Source: Buddleja alternifolia (lineage: Eukaryota > Streptophyta > Magnoliopsida > Lamiales > Scrophulariaceae). From it: a DNA stretch of 64,000 bases. The notes below the pieces were generated by a model, which was given only the letters and a program-made list of their open reading frames with translations, searched no databases and had not been told where the DNA came from. The stretch covers positions 44,452,423-44,516,422 of the forward strand of contig CM033394.1 in NCBI GenBank assembly GCA_019426215.1, in the 5' to 3' direction. Positions 34,546 to 43,947 of this stretch are shown here, piece after piece (within the stretch, counting starts at the first letter, position 1; each line of letters begins with the position of its first letter). A program made the position numbers and the translations under genes.

Positions 34546-34990
34546 ATACTAAGATTCAGATGATGACTAATAGTACGATTATGGATAAAATTCAGATGAT
34601 GATAAACTCCGTCCAACCGCTAGGATGTTGAGGAAATCCATCCAACGGTTGAGATTGAGATAAGATATTGGATAAGATCCGGATGATGATAATATCCATC
34701 CACTATTTAAGATGATGAGACAATCTGTCCAACGGTATGGATGTTGAGGAAATTCATCCTACGTTTGAGATTGAGATAAGATTTTGGATAAGATTCCGAT
34801 GATGATAATATTCATTCAACGGTTAAGATGATGAGAAAATACGTCCAACCGTTCGGATGTTGCGAAAATCCAGTCGATCATTCAACGGTTAAGATGATGA
34901 GAAAATACGTCCAACCGTTTAGATTTTGAGAAAATCCAGTCGACAGTTGAGATTAAGATAAGAAAACTCCATCCAACGGTCAAGAGACTG
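34545..34990. repeat. Degenerate repeats with recurring CCAACGGTT/CCAACCGTT
   Basis: Units built from GATGATGA, TCCAACGGTT (or TCCAACCGTT), GATTGAGATAAGA and GTTGAGAAAATCC recur with uneven spacing. I count about eight CAACSGTT-like sites. It lies between the two divergent genes of the Harbinger element, where a shared promoter would be. Confidence 0.8.
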
Positions 34991-35144
34991 AGATAAGACT
35001 TTTAGATGAGATTGAGATTTTCCTTTGGATGAGATTTTTGTCTATATGTAGACAACCCAGTCATTTTATTCCATCACATTACCTTTCAATTTCTATTACT
35101 ACTGCTGTTACTACTACACATTTTTCTCCACCATTTGCACAAAA

Positions 35145-36182
35145 ATGTCTTCTTGGTCAACTAATTATCGTGGTGAGGAAGATATTCTTTTATGTCATCT
35201 GGATATTTCTCAAGATCCAATCACTAGTATAAACCAGATTAAAAATAGATTATGGAATCGAGTGACTCAATTATATAATGAGTCAAAAGATGTGTGTATG
35301 GAGGATCGTAGCATAAGATCTTTAGAATCTCATTTTAAGGGGATTGAGAAGGGTGTGCGAAGATTAATTCAGTGCATCAGGAAAGTGGAGCTCTTTAATC
35401 CAAGCAAGGCATCATAACAAGATATAGTGAGTGATTTTTAAAATTTGTATTCTTGTAATTTATATATGTAAATACTTAAGTTTGATACGTAAATTTTTTT
35501 GCAGTTTCAACGAGCAAAACTAATGTTTGTTGAAGATGTCCGATTCGAGGCTGGTTTCAAATTTGATCATGTATGGAACATGCTCTAAAATATTGAGAAA
35601 TTTCCAGATAATGACACCATGAGAAGACAAGTTTGTGAAAAACATCCTTCCGACTATTCCACATCACAATCAAATAATTAAACTCTTGATTGTAATACAC
35701 CAAAATCTCTTGGGTTTTCACAATTTTCTATGAATTTAAATGACGATAATGATGATATTGGTGGCTCTTCGTATGAACGACCCACTGGGGTAAAATAAGT
35801 CAAGTTGAAGAAAAAAATTGAAGAACAAAGGGAAAAAGACTCGAATATGGTCAATGAAGAGATTAAGGAGATGACAGAGGAATGCAGAAGTAGAGAGACT
35901 CCAACTTATCGAGCTACAACAACAAGAATTGCATGAGAAACAACACAAGCTTTTCAAACAACAACAAGCGGCTGTGAAACAAAGAACTACTGATATTGCA
36001 CGAAATGATAGATTTTGAAGCATGACTTGAGTTCTATCAGTGATCCAATGGTTCATGCTCATTATCAAGCTCTACAATTAGAAATTATACAAAAAAGATC
36101 TCAACCACTGTCTACATCAAATGATTATAGTCAATATTTCTCTAATTTCGGTGGAGACAGAACCGATTTACCACTATATTAA
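35145..36182 (+). pseudogene. PIF/Harbinger Myb/SANT-like accessory protein, broken
   Basis: From ATG 35145 the frame gives MSSWSTNYRGEEDILLC and an RSLESHFKGIEKGVRR block, a trihelix-like DNA-binding head, to 35417. An intron-like gap ends at TTTGCAG near 35504, after which FQRAKLMFVEDVRFEAGFKF continues. Stops and frame changes follow, and the frame ends FGGDRTDLPLY, a typical tail for this protein. In working elements it helps the transposase bind and enter the nucleus. Confidence 0.82.
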
Positions 36183-36581
36183 ATTATTGTTTCCTATCTA
36201 ATTTATTTGTCTTATTATCTTTAGTTACTCGTTTTTTCAAATAGTGTATTTTGGTATTTTGTGTAATATAATCTATGTTGAAATGAATATTTTAATGTTT
36301 TTAACTTATATTATATATGCATTTTGTACTAGTTTTAATATATATCTATTATTCATAATTGAATTAAAATCATATATAATAAAGTAAAAAAAATTACAAA
36401 CATGGGACCTAATTATAATTTTTCAAAGTTTAGGGGTCTAATTATATAAGACTTAATTGTAACGATACAAAATTAGAATACTAAACTGAAATAAAAAAAA
36501 AAAAAAGAGTCGTCCACCCATACCATATATGGCGTGGATTTGCTGCTCCAACACCATATTGCCACTCCATTGGAGTTGCTC

Positions 36582-37330
36582 TTACACACAATCAATAATT
36601 AGTTACTCCAATTAATATTTTTCTCTTTCTCACTCATACTTTATAATTTTTTATTTATATTTACCTATCATACATCAAACTATTAATTTTTTATTACACA
36701 TTTTACAAACTCCAACCATTTTTAAAAATATAAACAAACACAATACACATCACATCATTTTTACACGAATCTCCATAGTACGCATATCTCAAGAAATTTT
36801 CAGGATTCTTACTCAAACACATGAACAAACAAGGCCCTAGTCTTTTATACATGTCAAGGCCACCTTCCCCATCCTTTCTTGGTCAATGGGCATCCCTTAA
36901 GTGGTTGAGGGAAAATGGGGGTGATTTTCCCCTTTTTAGAGATAATGGTTTGACTTGTCTACTCTTATCTCTTCACCGCTTTGCTTCTAAGCATCCCCAT
37001 CCACTATCTATCACCTTCTCACTTAGCTCCTCCTTTAGGTAGACCACCAACTTATCCTCGAGCTTGATAGTTGACCTTACGTCTTGCATACATCATGGGC
37101 GTCTGTAGGGGCTTTTGTCTGATCCATTCTTGCCTTTCTTAAATATTAGTTTGGCCCATTTCACCAAACATCCTCGTGGCCCATTTCGTCTAAGCCCAAT
37201 TAGAGAAACGAGATTTACAACCGTATCACTATAAGTTTTACAATTGTTTTAGAAAAAGAGCAGATTTTACGTTTATTACAATACAAGTAACATTTTGTTC
37301 TTCAATAAAAAAAGAAAGAAAAGTTCATTA
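36582..37330. other. Non-coding stretch, no gene found
   Basis: Low-complexity AT-rich sequence with a CT-rich part at 36840-37040. The open frame at 36821-37042 has no family features and biased composition. Confidence 0.5.
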
Positions 37331-37697
37331 AATAACAACTCCGGAGCACGTGGACTCCAGGACAGATTCAGGATTGAATTGTTGGGGGCAGAGTTACCTT
37401 CGTCTGTTTTTTTTTCTCTTAATGATATTTGTACATAGATATTCACAAGTTGTTTTAGTTTTAATAGGGTAAGTGAAATGAGAATTATTACGTGTAAAAA
37501 AAAAAAAACCTTCAAATAAGAACTCCAGAGCACGTGGACTCCGGGACAGATACAGGATTGAATTGTTGGGGCCAGAGTTACCTTCGTCTTTTTTTTTTCG
37601 CTTTATGACATTTGTACATAGATATTCACTAGTTATTTTAGTTTTAATAGGATAAGTGAAATGAGAATTATTACGTGTAAAAAAAAAAATTCAAATA
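37331..37697. repeat. Two-copy tandem repeat, unit about 184 bp
   Basis: Unit 1 starts at 37331 and unit 2 at about 37515; both contain GAGCACGTGGACTCC, CAGGATTGAATTGTTGGGG, CAGAGTTACCTTCGTC and GAATTATTACGTGTAAAA. Differences are few. Confidence 0.88.
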
Positions 37698-38632
37698 ATT
37701 TTTTTGTAGTTTCGAAATGTATAAGCGTGCGGTTCTTAAGAAAGCTTATTGATGACCTACAATACGGTTTTTGAGTACTTATTTGTCATATTAAATATGT
37801 AAAATATATATTAAATTGTTTTACCCTATTGCTTTATTAATACTCATTATATTAAACTATTTTATTGACATTTTGTATTCTTTTTCCTTCTAAAAAATAT
37901 TTTTTATAAGTTTGAGGAAAAGTGATGGTTAATATGTTGTATTCTTCTTACCAAATTCTTGTTGACAACTCATGTTCTATTTTGCTTTATTTTCTTTTTC
38001 TCTTTTGCTAATTGTTATTTTAATTAAAAGAATAAAGTAGTTAAAGTAAGAGAAAATAGGAAACGAGAAAGTTAATATTTTTTACCTCTTGCCAAATTCT
38101 TGTTGAAAACTCAGATTCGTTTTTCCTTTTTATTTTTTACTAATTGTTAATTAAGAAACAAAGTAGTTAAAGTAAGAGAAAATAAGAAAAGTAATGATTA
38201 ATAATTTAATATTTTTGTATTCTTGTTTACAACTCAGATTCTTTTTTCCTTTTTCTTTTTTGCTAATTATTATTTTAATTATGAAAAAACAAAGTAGTTA
38301 AAGCAAGAAAAAAAAGTGGGGGCAACTGAGGCCCGTAGGATTTGAAATCTCAACCACAAGGATTGGCTTGGAACAATTTTAAGGCCCCAATTGATGATAC
38401 CTATTTCCTATTTTTTGATTTTTTTGAGATTTTTCTATCAAAACTTCATTTGTTTAGCATCTCCTAAAAATATCATAAGGAAATGCAATAATCAGCATCT
38501 CCTACAAAATTTCAAATTTCTTTGGAAAATGGATTGATTGGCAAATTTTCTCAATTTTTTATTGGAAAAATATATTGCCTGCACCGAAATCTTGAAGTCT
38601 GGGGGAAGCCCCCTCTCTAGATCCGCCCCTGT
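37353..38632. mobile_element. Possible hAT-type element containing the tandem repeats
   Basis: The right end CTAGATCCGCCCCTG at 38618-38632 and the left stretch CAGGACAGATTCAGG resemble the ends of the clear hAT-type element at 40730-41812. No 8-bp target duplication was found, and the left end could lie in either tandem unit. Confidence 0.4.
37925..38310. repeat. Three diverged repeats of about 120-150 bp
   Basis: Each unit has CAACTCA(G/T)(A/G)TTC, a T-rich TTTTTCTTTTTGCTAATT block and AAAGTAGTTAAAGTAAGAGAAAA. They lie within the possible hAT-type element. Confidence 0.7.
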
Positions 38633-38754
38633 GTGAGTATAATATATGAATTATGAATTAAGCTGCAAATTTTTCTGTGGAAAATACTTTCAAATAGTTA
38701 CAAATTACAAGATCCTCGTTTAATGCGTGCACCATTACATATTGGTAATTGGTC

Positions 38755-39194
38755 GGAGAAATTGCACTTTTAGTCTCAAAATTTGATCTTAATCGTTACT
38801 GATTTTTCACATTTAGTCCAATAATTTTCAAAATATCTCATATTTAGTCTCAACCGAATTTTTCGTCCAAAATTTAACGGGATCAACTCCGTTAGTCAAC
38901 ATTTTGACCCCTTTTTTTGGCAGATTTTGTGTTTGACGCGTGATATTAAATATAAATATAATGATATTGAATATAATCCGTGTGTGAGTGCATTCACGCA
39001 CGAATTCTCAAAAAAAAAAAAATATTGGTCAAAATTTTGACTAACGGAGTTGACTGTTAAATTCTTGATGGAAAACTCGGTTGGGGCTAAATATGAGATA
39101 TTTTAAAAGTTATCAGACTAAATATGAGAAATTCGTAACGAATGAGACCAAATTCAAATGGGGCAAAATCATGGGTCGAAAAATGCAATTTCCC
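38755..39194. mobile_element. 440-bp element with long inverted repeats and an 11-bp direct repeat
   Basis: Outer ends are GGAGAAATTGCA and (complement) GGGAAATTGCA, and the two arms pair imperfectly for about 170 bp. GGTAATTGGTC occurs exactly on both sides (38744-38754, 39195-39205). No reading frame. The long arms and duplication of about 9-11 bp suggest a Mutator-like foldback element. Confidence 0.82.
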
Positions 39195-39418
39195 GGTAAT
39201 TGGTCTATGAAATGTTACACCTGGCCCCAAAAAAATAAAAATTCCTTGCCGTTAATAAAACAAAGGAAAAGAATATTTATTTATATATACTCTGAAAATT
39301 ATGAAACCCTTTTTTGAGGATCAAAACACTTATTTAATAATTCGTTAATACCGTTAGTTTTAGCAGCTAAATGATGAATGTAATAGTATGTTTACTTTTG
39401 TTTTCGTCAATTTTGCAG

Positions 39419-39466
39419 GCTATCAACCGGATGAGTTTGAGTTACGCTACGGATGAGGAAAGGCAG
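39419..39466 (+). other. Isolated 48-bp exon-like segment
   Basis: A pyrimidine-rich tract and TTTTGCAG precede it and GTAATT follows. It reads AINRMSLSYATDEERQ without a stop. I do not recognise the family and see no matching neighbour exon; it could be a gene relic or chance. Confidence 0.25.
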
Positions 39467-39613
39467 GTAATTAAGCCACTATTTGTTTTTCCAGTTTCCG
39501 TTTTTTGCTACAATTTTTTTCTTCATGGTCTAATTTGACTCTATACAAATTTTAGATAGAAGATTGAAAAAGTGAATCATTTGTATATGTTTACACATTG
39601 AACTAAAAAATTA

Positions 39614-40453
39614 GGAATAATTGCATAAAATCCTCTTGTGTTAATGCGAAATTGCAAAAAAACACTTATGTTAACAAAATAGGCTAAACACCACCACGTG
39701 TTATCTAAAAGTATGTTCACTTGCCCATGCCGTTAAAAATCACTAATGCCGTTAACCTTTTTATGGAATATCCGTTATGGCCCTCAGTTTGATAAATATT
39801 AAGTCTATTATCAATTATTCTCAGCCATTGGATCACTTTTGATCAACCTTTACTTTTGAATATTAGAAAAATAAAAATAAAAAGCCATCATTGTCAATCC
39901 TCCAACAATCTCTAAGGTGGCAACAAAAATGGAGAAATCGTTTGCGGATCTGCGGACGTCTCTCGGAGATGAAGCAGCAGGAGCTCTTGATCCGCGTCTC
40001 AATCCTATTTCTGGTTTACGTTCTGGCCTTCATCACACATATGTTGAGTGTGTTGCGTTACGAAAGTGGCGGGGGGTGGTGGGCGTGCACCGGGGGGGGG
40101 ATGGTGGAGGAGACAGGGATGTGGGTGTGTGGAAAGGGGAAGATGAATGTCTTATGTTTAAAATGAAATGGAAAGGGAGAAGAAGGGAAGAAAAAGAGAA
40201 AAAGGAAAAAGAAAAGAAAAAAGAAAATAAGGGGTATAAAGGTAAATAAGTAGGTCAATAAAGCTGCAAAATAAGAAAAACACACCCATCTTCACAGAAC
40301 ACGCCCGTGCACGCCACTTCCGTTAACTTCTAACGGAGTAGGGATTTTCTGCAGACTTTTGAATAACACATGGTGGTTTTTAGCCTATTTCGTTAACAAA
40401 GGTGTTCTTTTGCAATTTCACATTAATATAGGGGGATTTTTTGCAATTATCCC
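39614..40453. mobile_element. 840-bp element with long inverted repeats and a GC-richer interior
   Basis: Outer ends GGAATAATTGCA and (complement) GGGATAATTGCA, arms of about 100 bp that pair well (GCGAAATTGCAAAA..., TAGGCTAAA, ACCACCA), and AAAAATTA on both sides (39606-39613, 40454-40461). The middle, about 39895-40250, is richer in GC and open for 110 codons from ATG 39947 or earlier, ending in a Lys/Glu-rich low-complexity tail. I do not recognise the protein. Confidence 0.75.
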
Positions 40454-40729
40454 AAAAATTATGATTGAGAACTATTGTGCCCAAGCCGGCTTAAATGTCA
40501 CAGTCTTGAATCTTGATGTGAATTTTATTTTAGCAGAGCCTTATATGATTTCAAATCAAGTCGTCTATGAGCTGGAAATTAGGTCTTAAATTCATATTTA
40601 AGGCATACTTAAGTATATGTAGACTCGACTTAAATTTGACTTGAGATATTTAGATAAATAAATGTTCTACATATTGTTTTTATTATTAATGAAATACAGG
40701 AAGATAAAATTTAAGTATGTACACATATC

Positions 40730-41812
40730 CAGGGACAGATCCAGGATTAATAGCTTGGGGGGCCGAATCACCAATAAGTGAGAAAATTCGAACAATTACT
40801 AGAACAAAAGACTAAATTGACTTTAATTTTTAATGAATAAATTAAAATAATTAAAAATTTAGTTAAAATTTACTTTTATAAACTAATTATATTAATTTGT
40901 ATTCTTTTCAAATTCCCTTTTATGAAAATATAGTGTTAAAGAGTGGTGAATGTTGTTATGTATATGATAAAAGATTTATCTACAAACCTTATCTATGAGA
41001 AAAATTGTTAGTAATGAGATTAATCAAAATTTTACATCCTTTTTATTTGAGCATAATTAATTGATCAACCAATTTGTAGGATACTTTTTTTCAGCCTTAT
41101 TTTTATTGTATAACAAAGTATACGTAATTAGGCAAGTTACTTTTTTTTCTTTTTTGTCATTTTATGATTTTGGTATTAGCTCAATGCTTATTTTACAAGA
41201 GTAAATGGGCAAATTTTGTTGTGGGTACATATGTGAGACTACTTTTGTAGACTAAAAAATTTAAAAATTTTAGGTCTACTCTTTATCATTTGCACCAGTT
41301 TTTGAAGTATATAAGAGTATTATATTTGAAAATGTATTAGCTTTAAATCTAAAAATTATTTGGATACAATTTGAATTGAAATTTATAATAGACAAATGGA
41401 GGGGTAAACAATATATAAATTTAGGATTTTTATATTTTTTTTTTGATAAGGAAAGTTTTATATAGAATATATATAAATTTGTATATAGAATGTATTATTA
41501 GTGCTCTACATTTAAACAGAACAAAAAAAAAAAAAAAACCACTGGAATTGTTGCCTGCTGGGGTTCGAATCCTAAAACAAAAATAGAAAATGAGCATTGA
41601 GTTTGTCATTTACTGGGGTTTGAACCCCTCACCTCAAGGAAGGATCCAACCAGGATAACCAACTCCGCTGTCGGTGTCTACGGGTAACATTGACAAACGT
41701 AAATACTTGTTCCATGGGGGGGGCCAATCTTAAAAATTACATGTACCCTACGATGAAAATTTAAAGTCTCGGGGGGGACGGCCCCCCCCAACCCCCCCTA
41801 GATCCACCCCTG
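40730..41812. mobile_element. Non-autonomous hAT-type element (1083 bp)
   Basis: Ends CAGGGACAGATCCAGG and (complement) CAGGGGTGGATCTAGG, with a perfect 8-bp target duplication CACATATC (40722-40729, 41813-41820). There is no transposase. The subterminal regions are rich in G or C runs. Confidence 0.88.
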
Positions 41813-42385
41813 CACATATCAAAATTACTCATAATTAGTGGACAAGAATCTAAAATTCAAGGACAATATAAAAACTTTAAATTTAGAAGGAAAAGAATCT
41901 TAAATCAAGCTATTTTAATTCTAAACATTCTCCATGATCAAAACAATATAAAGATATAATGCGGGGTTTATTTTTGTGAAGGCAAGGTTGACGACTTCTA
42001 TTTTTTTTGGGAATTTTAATTGCATTAATAGATAAGAAAACAAGTACAACAAAACGCACAAAGGAGATACCCTTTGTCGCTCCAAGCTAGTTAGCATAAT
42101 AACTAGCACCGCAAAAGAAAGCAACTCTAGTTTGTACATTGTTCCTCAAGTTCATCAACATTTTCTTTTCTCTTTCTCTTGCACTAATTTCCAACTCCTT
42201 CTAATATATAACAAAAAATAAAGGGCAAAATTTATGTTCACATAATTTCAAGAAACATAAATACTACTCAAATATTTCTTTTACAAAATAATAAAATATT
42301 AATTATCTTTATTTGTAATATTTAAATAATTGTGCACACGTACCAAGTGCACGATTAATTCAAAGACTCCTCACCGTTCAACAAG

Positions 42386-42661
42386 GTTTACATTGTTTAC
42401 CTTGGAGCCCTTCCGGTTGGAAACTATTCGCCCGTGTCACACCATGTCAATATGCTTCGAGAAATTGTTGATCACGGGTAAAATTTATAAATTTATCATT
42501 AATGAACTATTAGTAAATAGTGCAAAATCAAGAGAGTTTAATTAATCATGTGTTTATCTTCCGCACAAGTTTTGAAGAGAAATCACTAGTTAGTAGTTAC
42601 GCAAGGAGTTTCAATGCCTTTGCTGCCTATCTCACAGACCAAGAGCAGAAGAAGTTAGCTG
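42386..42661 (+). pseudogene. Subtilase (cucumisin-like) prodomain fragment
   Basis: Exon-like pieces 42386-42477 and 42570-42661 join in frame across a GT-AG intron and read VYIVYLGALPVGNYSP ... MLREIVDHG, then FEEKSLVSSYARSFNAFAAY and LTDQEQKKLA, the inhibitor I9 prodomain of plant subtilisin-like proteases. A donor (GTAAGT) follows, but no catalytic exon is found downstream; LTR elements begin 215 bp later. There is no signal peptide or clear start upstream. It is a 5' gene fragment, probably cut off by the insertions and a deletion. Confidence 0.75.
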
Positions 42662-42876
42662 GTAAGTTAAGCATATACTCTCGATATCACAATTCTTTCA
42701 TGCATCCTTCAATTCAATTATAATATAGATGCTTAGATAATTTTGACGTTACTGAATTCTTAAATCTTATCGTTGTTAATTTGTTATTCTATATAATATT
42801 ATAAAAGTAGTTTATTAAATAATTGAGCTAATTATTTATTATTGCATTAAGAAAAATAGTTAAATTGATTAGTTAC

Positions 42877-43458
42877 TGTTAGATTAGAGAAAATCTCGTA
42901 AGAACTTGTATTACTAAGTACCATATTTATAGAGATACATGTACTTTGGTAAACAAGAAAGTCTAACTATAAACAAGGAAAAGATAAACATACTAGAAAG
43001 ATATGGAAAGATATTATATTATCTAACATGGCGGTTCCAAGTCCTTGTTTTCCAAGGGTTGACGGCGGCAACTAACAAACTAAAGAAGGCGGCGGCCATA
43101 GGAAAACAAAAAGAAGAGAAAACAAGATAAGAGAGAAGAAGCTGGCGGCCGCGGCGACCAAGAGAGAGGGCGGCGACGGCAGCGGCCACAGGAGAAAGAA
43201 AGAAAAAAAAATTAGATAAAGGAAAACTAAACTAGATAATGGGCGCCGAACGGGGACGACGACTTTGAGGATGGCGGCGGAAGCGAGAGATCGAGAGACC
43301 ATGACTCGAAGTCATGGCTCTGATACCATATTAGATTAGAGAAAACTCCGTAGGAAACTTGTACTATTGAGTAACATATTTATAGAGATACATGTACTTG
43401 GTAAAAAAGAAACCCTAACTATAAACAAGAAAAAGATAAACACAAGGAAACATAAAAA
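42877..43458 (-). mobile_element. Small minus-strand LTR element (TRIM-like), interrupted
   Basis: The left LTR copy, 42877-43028 (152 bp), is bounded TG...CA. A related stretch runs from about 43329 to 43458, matching in TTAGATTAGAGAAAA, TATTTATAGAGATACATGTA and TAACTATAAACAAG. Between them, on the minus strand, TATGGTATCAGAGCC (43314-43328) is a primer-binding site directly after the LTR. The 300-bp interior is GC-rich with CCGCCGCC-like runs and no gag. The right LTR is cut off where the next element's LTR starts. Confidence 0.65.
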
Positions 43459-43657
43459 TGTTAAGCAGATATACATTAGTATTAGTCTTTTGTTATTTCC
43501 TAGTATTAGGAGTCATATTAGTTTAGGTATGGTATTAGTTATTTCCTTATTTATTCTTCTCTTGTAGTCTATATATATAGGGTTATTATATACTTAAGGA
43601 GATTTACATTATAACATGGTATCAGCCAATACCCTAGAATCCTAGGACATCCATCCC

Positions 43658-43659
<2 letters not shown>

Positions 43660-43685
<26 letters not shown>
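43660..43685 (+). repeat. Run of 26 C residues
   Basis: An uninterrupted C26 tract, preceded by CCCCT, between the primer site and gag of the Copia element. It could fold as i-motif, or as G-quadruplex on the other strand. Its length is likely unstable or uncertain in the assembly. Confidence 0.95.
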
Positions 43686-43689
<4 letters not shown>

Positions 43690-43947
43690 CAACCGGCGCC
43701 CACGGCCCGGTCTCTTCTCCCTCCCTCTTCTAGACGTTGCACAATTTGTCATTAAATTAGCCTCCTACAGCACGAACTACGCCCAAATCTTGCATATTTT
43801 TGTGCTTACAAATCGCGCCCTTCTGCTAATTCCAAGTTGCTGTCTAAATCTTCTTACGTATCCATCACTACGGTACAATTGCTGTCGTTATCTTTACCTT
43901 TTTTTTTATTATCATTTTCGTTACGTGTTTCGAATTTGCTACTCATC

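Larger units (their letters stand above)
33232..36581. mobile_element. Decayed two-gene PIF/Harbinger transposon (3350 bp)
   Basis: Inverted ends AGGCATCTCCAATG and (complement of the right end) GAGCAACTCCAATG are flanked by TTA (33229-33231, 36582-36584). The element holds a broken transposase on the minus strand and a broken Myb/SANT-like gene on the plus strand, arranged divergently, which is the normal two-protein content of plant PIF/Harbinger elements. A repetitive stretch lies between them. Confidence 0.9.

Noticed and set aside
34545..34990. CRISPR-like array
   Set aside because: Repeats are degenerate, spacing uneven and the sequence is a plant transposon; no unique spacers of fixed length.
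40058..40285. Phe/Pro-rich open frame on the minus strand that looks like a membrane peptide
   Set aside because: It is the mirror of a Lys/Glu-rich low-complexity run in the foldback element.
41545..41640. GGTTCGAATCC-like B-box sequences as a tRNA or SINE
   Set aside because: No matching A box or cloverleaf, and the place is inside the hAT-type element.
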